From the IMG/VR virus record IMGVR_UViG_3300010885_055964, positions 62,001 through 126,000 of that record: 64,000 nt of DNA; one strand, written 5' to 3'. Every line of letters begins with the position of its first letter. The stretch's first letter is position 1. Below the pieces are notes generated by a model. That model was not told the origin of the DNA. It saw only the letters and a program-made list of their open reading frames with translations, and ran no database searches. Below are positions 8,416-16,909 of this stretch, in pieces. This DNA comes from a virus. Made by a program: the position numbers and the translations under genes.

Positions 8416-9609
8416 ATGGGTGACCTTTGCGTTTATACACTGTTCGACCCTAAAACTGGCAAACCAAGATGCACAGGTATAAAGGATGGTGATATAGTCA
8501 AAGTATGTGATCTATATAGGCCTGGTGCTGGTAAAACAATACAAAAAATAGACAAGACCAAGAATCTTATCAGACAGATAATACTAAAAGCCAACGCCGA
8601 TAATAGGCGGATTTTAACTTCAGATTTCAAATCTCATATCCTATCTTTTGACTTACCAAGAGATAAGAGAACGTACAATGTCTATGATCTACAACTGCCC
8701 GAAATATTACCGACAAACTCTAAATCAAAAGATGAAATAATTATAAAAAGAATATTGGAAAAAATTTCTAATAAGACTACAGCCGCATATAATCACGTTA
8801 TAGCGAATAGTGCTGTAGTTTATCAATACCTTGAAGACAATGGTATCTTAGTTAATTCTATGCTCGAGAGGCCCAAGTGGTCACAAAAAACGTTTTCAGG
8901 TAGGAGTAAGACCACAAGTTATAACATACAGGGGTTAGCAGACGACTACCATGTAGTATCATCTAGTGGCAAAGAACCCGATGTCTTAATCATGTTCGAT
9001 TGGATATGTGCAGATATAAGGGCAGCTTCATTAATGTCCAACGATGATATTTTGATAGAAACATTTGTCAAATCGGACCCGTATACTGTATTGATGGAGG
9101 TTTTAAATAGAGGATCAGACGATACGATGACCAGATCTGAGAGCAAAAGATATCTATTAAAATCTATAAATTCTATGGATTTTACAAGCACAGCTTTGAC
9201 AGATGTGTATCCGAAATTAGGACAATGGATTAAAAGATGCAAATTATCGATATCTGAAGGAAAACCATTACAAACTATTTTAGGTCGCACTTTCAGACCG
9301 GCTCACGCAAAAAACGAATTGGCTGTTTTGAATGGTATAATGCAGGGTACAGTAGCACATGCGATGCAGATAGTGTTGCGACGTATATGGGAGAGAGCAC
9401 CAGATAGTATAGTTTGTGAAATCCATGATTGTCTTATCATTTCTTCACCACCAGATCCTCAGCAAATTAAGGCCTTAATCAGCACAGTTGCTCCTATAAT
9501 GGCTAGACCTTTCGAAGGATATTTAGATAGTAATCCATATTTTCCAGTTAATGTAAGTATCGGCAATAAGTGGAAACAGTGGAAGGTGTACAAGACATTT
9601 AGGGAGTAA
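8416..9609 (+). CDS. family A DNA polymerase, palm/fingers only, divergent
   Basis: 397 residues from ATG 8416 (GTG 8413 possible). Motif A is FDWICADIRAAS, with D195 as the first metal ligand and D200 where Pol I has Glu. Motif B aligns as R240-x3-K244-x3-L248-x3-N252-S253, so the usual Tyr-Gly ends as Asn-Ser. Motif C is EIHDCLIIS, with H337-D338 kept and the next Glu changed to Cys. GRTFRP and NGIMQGTVAHAMQ are further Pol A landmarks. It lacks the 3'-5' exonuclease domain and most of the thumb, so those may be encoded by separate genes outside the window; the 5' nuclease is the separate gene at 11683. It is probably the replicative enzyme, but an inactive or specialised role cannot be excluded. 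Confidence 0.8.
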   Translation: MGDLCVYTLFDPKTGKPRCTGIKDGDIVKVCDLYRPGAGKTIQKIDKTKNLIRQIILKANADNRRILTSDFKSHILSFDLPRDKRTYNVYDLQLPEILPTNSKSKDEIIIKRILEKISNKTTAAYNHVIANSAVVYQYLEDNGILVNSMLERPKWSQKTFSGRSKTTSYNIQGLADDYHVVSSSGKEPDVLIMFDWICADIRAASLMSNDDILIETFVKSDPYTVLMEVLNRGSDDTMTRSESKRYLLKSINSMDFTSTALTDVYPKLGQWIKRCKLSISEGKPLQTILGRTFRPAHAKNELAVLNGIMQGTVAHAMQIVLRRIWERAPDSIVCEIHDCLIISSPPDPQQIKALISTVAPIMARPFEGYLDSNPYFPVNVSIGNKWKQWKVYKTFRE

Positions 9610-9612
9610 GTT

Positions 9613-9894
9613 ATGAAAGGCGAGAAAAAGATCAAGACGTACCGCGCCAAAGTAAGAGCAGTAGCAAGAAATAGAAAGCGTAAGATTAAATTATTAAAAC
9701 AGGCCCAGAAACGTAAGAAGTCATGGGATAAAAATAAGAACATACGAATGCAGTTAAAGGAACAATTATCTCCTACGTTTAGTAGAGCTGCATATATGCC
9801 AGATCATACTATTGCCGTATCAAAAAAAGATGTATTAAAGGTAGATAAATTCAATATGAATAAATGGCAGCCAAAACCATCAGTTGATAAATAG
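9613..9894 (+). CDS. small very basic protein
   Basis: 93 residues, extremely Lys/Arg-rich in the first half (RAKVRAVARNRKRKIKLLKQ). It probably binds nucleic acid, as a DNA- or RNA-binding accessory of replication. It starts three bases after the polymerase stop and is followed closely by the UvsY-like gene. No family recognised. Confidence 0.6.
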   Translation: MKGEKKIKTYRAKVRAVARNRKRKIKLLKQAQKRKKSWDKNKNIRMQLKEQLSPTFSRAAYMPDHTIAVSKKDVLKVDKFNMNKWQPKPSVDK

Positions 9895-9901
9895 GTACAT
9901 T

Positions 9902-10423
9902 ATGCCCAGACCAAAAGAATACTCCGATTGGATCGAGGCCAATGTACCGGTAGAATTAATTAATTCTAGCCTGTTTAGATTCGAAGTATCTCTAAGGATT
10001 CCTGATCCTGAGAATCCTAAAAAATCTAAAAAAATATTAGTTGATATATTATCAGATTTAGATGTGAATATGGATATATTAGAAGAGCAGATGCAGAACC
10101 TTCCATCTCAATATGCATATTGGGCGGCTGTATACTCAGAGTTAAGGGTAGCAGTGGCTGTAGCAGAACGAAATCTCAAAGTTCGTAAGGGAAAGGCGAC
10201 AGACGAGACAACACAAAGAGTAAAAGAGTCTGGGACTAAAATAACTGCTGATCAGGTAAGGCAGATCATAGAGGTTAATCCTGCTCTAGTTGAAGCAGAT
10301 TTGAAATTAGCGAATGCCCATATGTTAGCAGGCAAGATATATCATATGATGGAGGCGGTAAAGATGAAGCACGAGGTATGTCGCTCACTAATAGGTATAA
10401 AGAAAGCGGAACACAGTAATTAA
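9902..10423 (+). CDS. UvsY-like recombination mediator (candidate)
   Basis: 173 residues from ATG 9902; the longer frame starts at a weak TTG. The body is helical: QYAYWAAVYSELRVAVAVAE, then a basic linker KVRKGKATDE, then a segment with TADQVRQIIEVNPAL and a long helix ending in a basic tail. This order (paired helices around a basic linker, a short 'threshold' segment, a C-terminal helix) resembles T4 UvsY, which loads recombinase onto gp32-coated DNA. Its place directly before the gp32-like gene supports the idea. Sequence identity looks low, so this is an inference from architecture and context. Confidence 0.45.
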   Translation: MPRPKEYSDWIEANVPVELINSSLFRFEVSLRIPDPENPKKSKKILVDILSDLDVNMDILEEQMQNLPSQYAYWAAVYSELRVAVAVAERNLKVRKGKATDETTQRVKESGTKITADQVRQIIEVNPALVEADLKLANAHMLAGKIYHMMEAVKMKHEVCRSLIGIKKAEHSN

Positions 10424-10496
10424 GGATAATTCGGATCGAATCGAACTGTATTTAATCCGAAGACTTCGATAGTAGTTTTAACCAAAAAGGTGTCAA

Positions 10497-11609
10497 ATGT
10501 CAAAGTACGATGTACAAGCTATACGTAACAAGTTGAAGACCACAATGTCTGGAAAGTTCTCTGATCCAGATGAATTCAAGCCAGAAAAGGCTAATAGTAC
10601 GACAGAGCCTCTCAAATATAGATTCTTTATCATGCCGCCGCTGCTTAAGGGCGATAAGCTCAAGAGTGGTGAAGTCAAAAAGTCTATGGATCAGTTCTTC
10701 ATCACACATGCCAACCACTGGATTAACGATAAACCATACCCTTGTCCTCGAGTGTGGGGAAGCAGTGAATGCAAAGTATGCCAGTTTGGCTTCGACTTGC
10801 TCAAGGAAGAAGCCAATCAAAAGGACGAAGACAAGCGTAGACAGATAATTCGCCAGTGGATGCCAACCACCTACCATATGGTTAATATATTCTTCCCCGT
10901 TTGGAAGGGTAATCCAGAAGAACTGCGTGGCAAGGTAAGGTTCTTCAACGCTTCCAAGACGTTGTTTGACCAATGGACGGCTACTTTGATGCGAGATGAT
11001 TGTGGCGATCCTGATGACCCACAGGCTTATGGTATTTTCTTCGATGAAAATGCAGCTTTCACTTATGAGCTGCAGGTGCTCAAGCAGGGACGGCAGAACA
11101 GTTATAAGACCAGTAAATTCTTGCCAAACGGTGGTGAGCCCACACCGATGATCAAAGCCTCGAATGGAGAAGTGAATGAAGAAATATTGGAGAAGCTTTT
11201 ACGAGCCAGGCACAACTTGTGGGATAAGATAGTTCCCCCCGATGTAGAGAAGCTGGAGCGTATCTTTAATGCCATGACTCTTGGTGATGATGAAGAAAAA
11301 GGCGATAATGGCGGGTTCGACCAGGATGAAAGTGCTTCTAACAAGGTGGCAGAGGGCAAGGCACGTTCTTCTAGAGAAACCACCAAGGTCGAGACATCCA
11401 AATCAGGCCAAGCTCGTACCAAGCCTAAATCTGACGATGATGAGGACAACGAGGATGGCGAAGATGTCGTTACTCATATGTCGGAGGATCTGTCTTCTGA
11501 ACAACCGATGGGCAAGAACACAGAAAAGGGTTCAAACAGCACCAAGGCCAAGGAAGATGATGATGCGAGTGATATCGATGACTTGCTGAGTCAGCTAGAC
11601 GACGACTGA
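10497..11609 (+). CDS. single-stranded DNA-binding protein, gp32-like
   Basis: 370 residues. The zinc site reads H71-x11-C83-x8-C92-x2-C95, nearly the spacing of T4 gp32 (H-x12-C-x9-C-x2-C). The OB-fold core follows (YHMVNIFFPVWKGNPEELRG; QAYGIFF). The C-terminus from about 265 is long and acidic, ending DASDIDDLLSQLDDD, the type of tail used to recruit replication partners. It coats single-stranded DNA at forks and in recombination. GC content and codon use look higher than in its neighbours, consistent with a strongly expressed gene, and it is followed by a strong intrinsic terminator. Confidence 0.9.
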   Translation: MSKYDVQAIRNKLKTTMSGKFSDPDEFKPEKANSTTEPLKYRFFIMPPLLKGDKLKSGEVKKSMDQFFITHANHWINDKPYPCPRVWGSSECKVCQFGFDLLKEEANQKDEDKRRQIIRQWMPTTYHMVNIFFPVWKGNPEELRGKVRFFNASKTLFDQWTATLMRDDCGDPDDPQAYGIFFDENAAFTYELQVLKQGRQNSYKTSKFLPNGGEPTPMIKASNGEVNEEILEKLLRARHNLWDKIVPPDVEKLERIFNAMTLGDDEEKGDNGGFDQDESASNKVAEGKARSSRETTKVETSKSGQARTKPKSDDDEDNEDGEDVVTHMSEDLSSEQPMGKNTEKGSNSTKAKEDDDASDIDDLLSQLDDD

Positions 11610-11635
11610 AATAAAACAGAATAATAACAACTCTA

Positions 11636-11670
11636 ACAGCCCAGCAGGTTATCCCCGCTGGGCTGTTTTT
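11636..11670 (+). terminator. intrinsic terminator after the SSB gene
   Basis: A perfect 10-base stem ACAGCCCAGC / GCTGGGCTGT with an 11-base loop is followed by TTTT. It lies 27 bases after the SSB stop and just before the ribosome site of the exonuclease gene, so it would set SSB transcription apart from the genes downstream. Confidence 0.9.
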
Positions 11671-11682
11671 GTAGGAGAACAA

Positions 11683-12522
11683 ATGCATAATTTACATATG
11701 CTGATAGATGCAAAAAATATATTATATAGAGCGATCTATGCTGTTAAAGCAGACCGCAGGTATGACGTAAAATACCATTATATCACTGTGCTTCTACGAC
11801 AATTTAGTAATTGGATTAATATATATAGACCTACTTCAGTAAGCATTTTCTGGGATGCTCCAAGAAAGACAGTATGGCGTAGATCGATATTGACTTCATA
11901 TAAAGACAGATCAACGAACCACTATATTGGTGATATATCAGAAGAATTGAGAACCACCACGGAAACTGCAAAGGAGCTGTTCGAAGCTATTAATGTTAGA
12001 CAATTCGAAAGGGATAATATGGAGGCGGATGATTTGATATATGCTACTACATCTATCTTACATCCTGCCCAGAGCATAATCGTTTCTTCAGATAGTGATA
12101 TGGTCCAGATACCTTTTACTTTTAATTCATGCAAATTATATGATCCGGGAAAAAAGCGAGAGGTAGTGATGCCGAGTGTCAATCCTGTGATGCAGAAGGC
12201 TTTGGTAGGAGACAAGTCGGATTGTATAGACGGTTACAGGGGAATAGGAGAGAAGAAGAGCCAAATATTGTTAGCTGATCATCATACATTAAATGAATAT
12301 TTAGATACCAATGGGACCAGTAAATTTAATCGAAATTTGCTTCTTATCGATCTATCATTATGTCCCAAATTAATGCATAATAAAATATATTGCTTAAGAA
12401 AATTAGCTTCGAAGACGAATTTCGACCAAAAGTTGGTCAATGAATTAATAATAAAACATAAGATAAATGGATTATTACAGGAATACCATGATATAGTATT
12501 ACCTTTTAGAGTATTGACATGA
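11683..12522 (+). CDS. 5'-3' exonuclease / flap endonuclease (RNase H-like)
   Basis: 279 residues. Acidic metal-binding motifs of the FEN/Pol I 5' nuclease family are present in order: LIDAKNILYRA near the start, EADDLIYATT, SSDSDMVQI, and VGDKSDCIDGYRGIGEKKS, which includes the helix-hairpin-helix DNA contact. It removes RNA primers and flaps during lagging-strand processing, supplying the activity missing from the short polymerase. It starts right after the SSB terminator with AGGAG upstream and overlaps the next gene by four bases (ATGA). Confidence 0.85.
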   Translation: MHNLHMLIDAKNILYRAIYAVKADRRYDVKYHYITVLLRQFSNWINIYRPTSVSIFWDAPRKTVWRRSILTSYKDRSTNHYIGDISEELRTTTETAKELFEAINVRQFERDNMEADDLIYATTSILHPAQSIIVSSDSDMVQIPFTFNSCKLYDPGKKREVVMPSVNPVMQKALVGDKSDCIDGYRGIGEKKSQILLADHHTLNEYLDTNGTSKFNRNLLLIDLSLCPKLMHNKIYCLRKLASKTNFDQKLVNELIIKHKINGLLQEYHDIVLPFRVLT

Positions 12523-13295
12523 GAAAGTTTATAATACTAGCCCAACCAAGAACTGGCTCTACATTGATGACCAGCTTGATACAAAAAAGTGCACCCAAAG
12601 GAATAAGGTGTATCAATGAACCGATTAATCCTGTTGGGCACAAGCATCACATGAAGGGGCCATCTCCTCAATTAATACCACAAGAAATATTGTGTCACGA
12701 CATTACCAGAGCTTTAGACATATGCTTCGAACCGATATTTGAACATGTAGAAAATGATGTAAAACATGTATCATGGATAAAACATAGAAGAGATGGCCAT
12801 ATAGCCGCAGGTTTTAAGATAATGGCTCATCAAATTGAAGCACTACCACATGAACGTAAGTTTTGGGAATACTTACATAGGCACGATGTGAAGACTATCA
12901 TAATAACTAGAAATAATATATTAATGCAATGGATATCAGATTTGATAGTAAAGCAGACAAGGCAATGTGTCGTATGGAAGGGCCCTGTCATTAGAGCAAA
13001 GGTAGAGGTGCCATTAGCTGATATTGAATATAACCTTGATGAAATAATGCGCCAGAATAAGTATTTGTTGGATAAATCAGCTAGCTTAGATAGGCGTATA
13101 TTATGTTATGAGGATTTTAAAGATAATCATTTAGTGGTTGAAGAATCGTTACCATGGTTGTTGGGTATTAAATATGCTGTCAGTGCTCAGTGCAAAAAAC
13201 AAAATTCGGATGCATTATGCGCGAGAGTAACTAATTACGAACAATTGCGTTCTAGGATAATAGAATTAGGGTTAGAACAGTACTTAACAGATTGA
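12519..13295 (+). CDS. sulfotransferase-like protein
   Basis: 258 residues. The N-terminal loop AQPRTGSTLMTSLI is a PAPS-binding 5'-phosphosulfate motif of the sulfotransferase superfamily (Stf0-like). A later VKTIIITRNNILMQWISDL supplies the R...S-type 3'-phosphate site. It would move sulfate from PAPS to a sugar or other hydroxyl. The start overlaps the exonuclease stop (ATGA). It is the first of three sulfotransferase-like genes in the window and opens the carbohydrate-related region. The acceptor is unknown. Confidence 0.75.
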   Translation: MRKFIILAQPRTGSTLMTSLIQKSAPKGIRCINEPINPVGHKHHMKGPSPQLIPQEILCHDITRALDICFEPIFEHVENDVKHVSWIKHRRDGHIAAGFKIMAHQIEALPHERKFWEYLHRHDVKTIIITRNNILMQWISDLIVKQTRQCVVWKGPVIRAKVEVPLADIEYNLDEIMRQNKYLLDKSASLDRRILCYEDFKDNHLVVEESLPWLLGIKYAVSAQCKKQNSDALCARVTNYEQLRSRIIELGLEQYLTD

Positions 13296-13305
13296 GGGCT
13301 TAACG

Positions 13306-13572
13306 ATGGCTATCGAGGTACATGTTGCCAGAGTCGGTTTGTTTAACGTGGATGCAACAGGCAATATTATGAGAAAGAATGATCCAGATATATCAATAAA
13401 GCAGCAATTAACCTCTAGCTTGGAACACTTGGTTATAGAGGACGCGAGTGTTCCAAATTCTGTGGGGAATCCAACTGTGACTGAATATATTAAATTAGAA
13501 GCGACAGATAATTTCGTCGTTCATCACATGGATCAAACGATGATACTTACATACGGGCCCTCCTTGGCCTAA
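13306..13572 (+). CDS. small hypothetical protein
   Basis: 88 residues, beta-rich (VHVARVGLFNVDATGNIM), ending LTYGPSLA, with no recognised motif. It follows the sulfotransferase gene after ten bases with GAGGG upstream. It could be a small virion or accessory protein. Confidence 0.55.
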   Translation: MAIEVHVARVGLFNVDATGNIMRKNDPDISIKQQLTSSLEHLVIEDASVPNSVGNPTVTEYIKLEATDNFVVHHMDQTMILTYGPSLA

Positions 13573-13632
13573 GTTATTTAGTAGCAATGGCTTATGCCCG
13601 ATGACCATTGTTTAGAATAGAAGGAACAACAT

Positions 13633-14325
13633 ATGGGTAATAGGATAATGGTATGCTTAGCTCCTGACTTCGATGCTGAGTTAGCTCCAATACCAGCTAT
13701 TAGATATAGAAATTGGTGGGAAGATAATAGAGCCACCCAGAATCATGCACGCCATTGTTTGCCATTAAATATGGCTAACAGTCTTGGATTTTACATTCTA
13801 TCGCCTGGTACATTTAAGGTTAGATGGAATGGTGATGTTCATTCTAGGGCCGTGATCGAACATATAGATAAATCATCACATTACGAGGTAGATGATCATG
13901 CTTCGTTTGCCAGTTTTACAGTGCAAGCAAAATTTATCCCTGTTACTGATGATCCAGGAGACTTTGTGTATATCAAAGGCATACCTAATATGCGATGTAC
14001 ACCATATACTTGTATGGAAGCGATAATAGAAGCGTGGTGGAGCGTTGCTAACTTTGGTTTGGTTTTTATGATTAATCAGCCCGGTGAATTTACTATAGAA
14101 AAAGGCCATCCTATCGCTCAAATGTTCATGTATCATGGGGCAGCTGGGGCCGCCATAGGTGAATTACATCATGGGCATCCAGAAGGTCATCGAGAATGGT
14201 TAGCACGAAGATCTAGACCAGATTATGTCAAAGATTATGATTATTTGAAGGGAAATAACTTTTCAGGTGACAGCATTGAGTCGCATGTAAGTAATTGGAA
14301 AGATGCAGCCAAATTCAGAAAGTGA
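13633..14325 (+). CDS. DUF6065-like protein of unknown function
   Basis: 230 residues. Features such as ARHCLPLNMANSLGFYILSP, EAWWSVANFGLVFMINQPGEF and KGHPIAQM match the general pattern of a conserved family (DUF6065) found in phages and bacteria, which I recall without being able to check. It has a cupin-like or jelly-roll feel, with many Gly turns and His, but no catalytic site can be assigned. It lies four bases before the 2OG oxygenase gene and may act with it. Confidence 0.5.
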   Translation: MGNRIMVCLAPDFDAELAPIPAIRYRNWWEDNRATQNHARHCLPLNMANSLGFYILSPGTFKVRWNGDVHSRAVIEHIDKSSHYEVDDHASFASFTVQAKFIPVTDDPGDFVYIKGIPNMRCTPYTCMEAIIEAWWSVANFGLVFMINQPGEFTIEKGHPIAQMFMYHGAAGAAIGELHHGHPEGHREWLARRSRPDYVKDYDYLKGNNFSGDSIESHVSNWKDAAKFRK

Positions 14326-14328
14326 CCT

Positions 14329-15132
14329 ATGTCTATAGATAACTGGGTAAATCCGATATATTTGCAAGATCGGGTAGTGGAAGATATCAAAGAATCAATA
14401 CTAGCTAAGCCTGTTGTTAAATATGCTGTGTTAGATAATTTCTTCATAGAAGATAAGATAGATCTATTAATAAATAAGCATCAGTCTTTGGCTTTTAGCG
14501 AAGCAGCAGACAGAGTCACCACCAGCGGTGTAATATTGCCGTATGATGGGTCAGTGAAATTCGCTGACAAGAATGATGTAGGTGCTGATTTGTTTTTTGA
14601 TCCAGAATGGCATAGATATTGTGCTTATATTACTGGCACCGAATTATCTGATCCTGCTGGTACCGAAGTTAAACTACGATATCATCGAGGCATGGCTGAT
14701 GGATTTTGGATCCATACCGATTCGACCATAAGGGATTTAGTAATAATAGCATATTTTAATAAGGGATGGACCGCTGCCGATGGAGGATTATTACAATTAT
14801 GGAGGGTGGATGAGACACATGACATTAATGCATATAAAGTAAATGCACCTAGTGGTCGTATGGATTTTCTAAGAACTAATAGCAGAATAAGCACAGTTAC
14901 CCCTGGAGGTGGTTTTCCTGATAAAAGACCACATGATTTGGTTCTGATAGACCAAGTAGTGCCCACATATAATCGAGTTTTTATATGTAACCTCAAGGCA
15001 GAACCTGCTTATCATAGCGTAACACCGAGCAATGGAAGAGAACGCTTGGGCTTTGTGCAGTGGTTATATGATTTGAGGAATGGAAAGAGAAGAGAAGAAC
15101 ATATCCCAGATTATAAGAATAATCATAAGTAG
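14329..15132 (+). CDS. 2OG-Fe(II) oxygenase (prolyl 4-hydroxylase-like)
   Basis: 267 residues. Iron ligands H129-x-D131 (WIHTDS) and H229, with R239 for 2-oxoglutarate (PAYHSVTPSNGRERLGF), give the HxD...H...R signature of the double-stranded beta-helix oxygenases. GGLLQLW after the HTD motif fits the same fold. Such enzymes hydroxylate proteins, sugars or nucleobases and are common in large marine and freshwater phages. It is followed by endonuclease VII. The substrate is unknown; nearby glycosyltransferases make a glycan or protein target plausible. Confidence 0.8.
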   Translation: MSIDNWVNPIYLQDRVVEDIKESILAKPVVKYAVLDNFFIEDKIDLLINKHQSLAFSEAADRVTTSGVILPYDGSVKFADKNDVGADLFFDPEWHRYCAYITGTELSDPAGTEVKLRYHRGMADGFWIHTDSTIRDLVIIAYFNKGWTAADGGLLQLWRVDETHDINAYKVNAPSGRMDFLRTNSRISTVTPGGGFPDKRPHDLVLIDQVVPTYNRVFICNLKAEPAYHSVTPSNGRERLGFVQWLYDLRNGKRREEHIPDYKNNHK

Positions 15133-15144
15133 GGTATATAATGC

Positions 15145-15582
15145 ATGAACGATTACGTTACTAGTAATAAACTGAGTCAATACCGTAAAGATGAGAAACC
15201 AGAGAAATGCCCTATTCTGGATGTGGCTGATTTTAAACCAGTAGTCGACCACGACCATGTGACTGGGAAAGTCAGAGGAGTGATATCTTCAGAAGGTAAT
15301 GTGTTAATAGGTAAGATCGAGAATTGTTTTAGATCTAGGTGTGTCGATAGCGATTTAGAATTGCCGAATGTTCTTAGAAGAATAGCATTATATCTTGAGC
15401 AGGATCAAGGACCATATCACCCAGTAGGTGTTCGGCAATTGGTCAAGCGTTTTGCTAGAATGGTAAAAGAAGACCAATATACGATATTATTGACCCATTA
15501 TTGTGTCGAATCTATCGAGGAGTGTAGTAATTCTACCGACAGGGCAAAGTTATATAGAAAGATGTTAGTCGGAGAGCAATAA
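15145..15582 (+). CDS. endonuclease VII-like Holliday junction resolvase, zinc ligands lost
   Basis: 145 residues. VVDHDHVTGKVRG (D35-H36-D37-H38) and the downstream N52 match the His-Me finger active site of T4 endonuclease VII (HLDHDH...GKVRG...CN). The later helical part with YHPVG also fits. T4 uses two CxxC pairs for zinc; here they read CPIL and SSEGN, so three of the four cysteines are gone. Endonuclease VII resolves branched replication products before packaging. It may fold without zinc or be impaired. Confidence 0.7.
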   Translation: MNDYVTSNKLSQYRKDEKPEKCPILDVADFKPVVDHDHVTGKVRGVISSEGNVLIGKIENCFRSRCVDSDLELPNVLRRIALYLEQDQGPYHPVGVRQLVKRFARMVKEDQYTILLTHYCVESIEECSNSTDRAKLYRKMLVGEQ

Positions 15583-15725
15583 TGGCATGTAGCTCCTGTG
15601 GTAGAGCGGGTGCGATCAGATCTACAGGGCTGGTAGTGAAATATTCTGCACAAATGCCTATTAGGATTAGAGCTTCATCAACGGAGCCGTTGAGACCTGC
15701 TAACGACGCAGATAAGAGGCGATAA
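15582..15725 (+). CDS. small protein with N-terminal CxxC
   Basis: 47 residues beginning MACSSCGRAGA. Its ATG overlaps the endonuclease stop, and its own stop overlaps the next ATG (TAATG). The sequence looks like a truncated zinc ribbon with one CxxC only. Tight coupling on both sides supports it being translated. Function unknown. Confidence 0.5.
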   Translation: MACSSCGRAGAIRSTGLVVKYSAQMPIRIRASSTEPLRPANDADKRR

Positions 15726-16009
15726 TGTGTTGTGGTAAGTCGAATAGTTCTAACAAGACTATAAGAACACAGAAAATACAGAAGCAGCGAGTCGTTAAGC
15801 CTAGCAAGCAGGCTTCTGCACGAGAAATATCAAGAGCTAAAGCCGCTACGAGTAATACTATAAAGACGTCATCTATCCCGGCACAAAGACAAAGGATGAC
15901 TAGAACTGATCGATGTAGTGAATGTAATCATCCTGTGGTTATGGTAAATATCGCAGGCAGAGAAAGAGAGCAGTGTTCTAATCCAGGATGTAGAAAAATA
16001 AAAAGATGA
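15725..16009 (+). CDS. small zinc-ribbon protein
   Basis: 94 residues. A basic Ser/Lys-rich N-terminal two thirds with MCCGKS at the start is followed by a C-terminal zinc ribbon, RCSECNHPVV...REQCSNPGC. It is coupled by overlap to genes on both sides. A nucleic-acid or protein-binding role is likely, but no family is recognised. Confidence 0.55.
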   Translation: MCCGKSNSSNKTIRTQKIQKQRVVKPSKQASAREISRAKAATSNTIKTSSIPAQRQRMTRTDRCSECNHPVVMVNIAGREREQCSNPGCRKIKR

Positions 16010-16452
16010 TAGAAATATCTATAATACTATTGAGTATAATACTATTATCTTTGGCTGTTGAAGCAGTCACCGAAATAATAACATCGTCAGAGATAGCCAA
16101 ACCTGTTCATGCTATGATATATCGATTGGCTTTTACTAATCCCCCTGTAGACACCATGGCTACTAGAATATGGTCATGGGCATATAAGTTAATAACTTGC
16201 GGTTATTGTACGAGTGTTTGGGTATCTCTATTGGTATGTCTATTGCTAAGCCACACTATCATGCACGAATACATTAATATTGTAATATTAGTTTTTGTGA
16301 TACATAGACTGTCTAACTGGATTCATGTTATTTATGAATTAGTTAGAAAGGGTAGAGTAAATACTCTTGATATAGCATTAAGCGTGGAGGAGAAATCAGA
16401 TGGAGGCATTAGAGAAAGCATTACAGAGGGAGGGCCAGAAGCTGGGTCCTGA
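16006..16452 (+). CDS. membrane protein, DUF1360-like
   Basis: 148 residues with three or four hydrophobic segments (about 5-20, 60-80 and 85-105). The motif ITCGYCTSVWVSLLV between them matches the CxxCxxxW pattern of small phage and bacterial membrane proteins grouped as DUF1360. The C-terminal tail is cytoplasmic-like and charged. It overlaps the next gene by about 50 bases. It may act at the host membrane late in infection. Confidence 0.5.
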   Translation: MIEISIILLSIILLSLAVEAVTEIITSSEIAKPVHAMIYRLAFTNPPVDTMATRIWSWAYKLITCGYCTSVWVSLLVCLLLSHTIMHEYINIVILVFVIHRLSNWIHVIYELVRKGRVNTLDIALSVEEKSDGGIRESITEGGPEAGS

Positions 16453-16909
16453 TATATTTAATCAGGTCGAAGTTAAAACATTAGCAGATATACAAAGAAT
16501 ATTAACTGAATTTGATCCAGCAAAGAATAAGCCCCATAACGATATTCCAATATCTACTATACTCAACGAGGTAGAGGGTGGCAAGAATGTGGCATATAAT
16601 GTATCGGCTTCTACTAAATCAAAAAGTAAAAGAGACATGTTGGTAGAAGGAATGGCATTGATACAAAGAAGGCTAGAAACGTCAGAAGAAATAGCTAATG
16701 CTACTGAAGAGATTGAGATAAATGGTAGGTATGTCAAGCCAGCTATATTGCGTAGCAACACACAAGGACATGCATGGGTAGATCCATTGATTAAGCAATG
16801 GACCGGCGGTAGAAGAGATGGAACATTAATCGTTTGGGACTTAGATGATGGCTATCAATACAGGTACGAGATCTTCACCCACAAGCTCACCCGGATTAAC
16901 AAGCAATGA
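16400..16909 (+). CDS. hypothetical protein
   Basis: 169 residues. A helical N-terminal part (about 1-110) with charged repeats is followed by a short beta-rich end (GTLIVWDLDDGYQYRYEIF). GGAGG occurs just upstream of ATG 16400, inside the end of the previous gene, so translation from within the overlap is well supported. No family recognised. Confidence 0.6.
   Translation: MEALEKALQREGQKLGPDIFNQVEVKTLADIQRILTEFDPAKNKPHNDIPISTILNEVEGGKNVAYNVSASTKSKSKRDMLVEGMALIQRRLETSEEIANATEEIEINGRYVKPAILRSNTQGHAWVDPLIKQWTGGRRDGTLIVWDLDDGYQYRYEIFTHKLTRINKQ

Noticed and set aside
10500-10973. Reverse-strand ORF within the SSB gene
   Set aside because: It is fully contained in a confidently identified SSB gene and has no ribosome site or domain.
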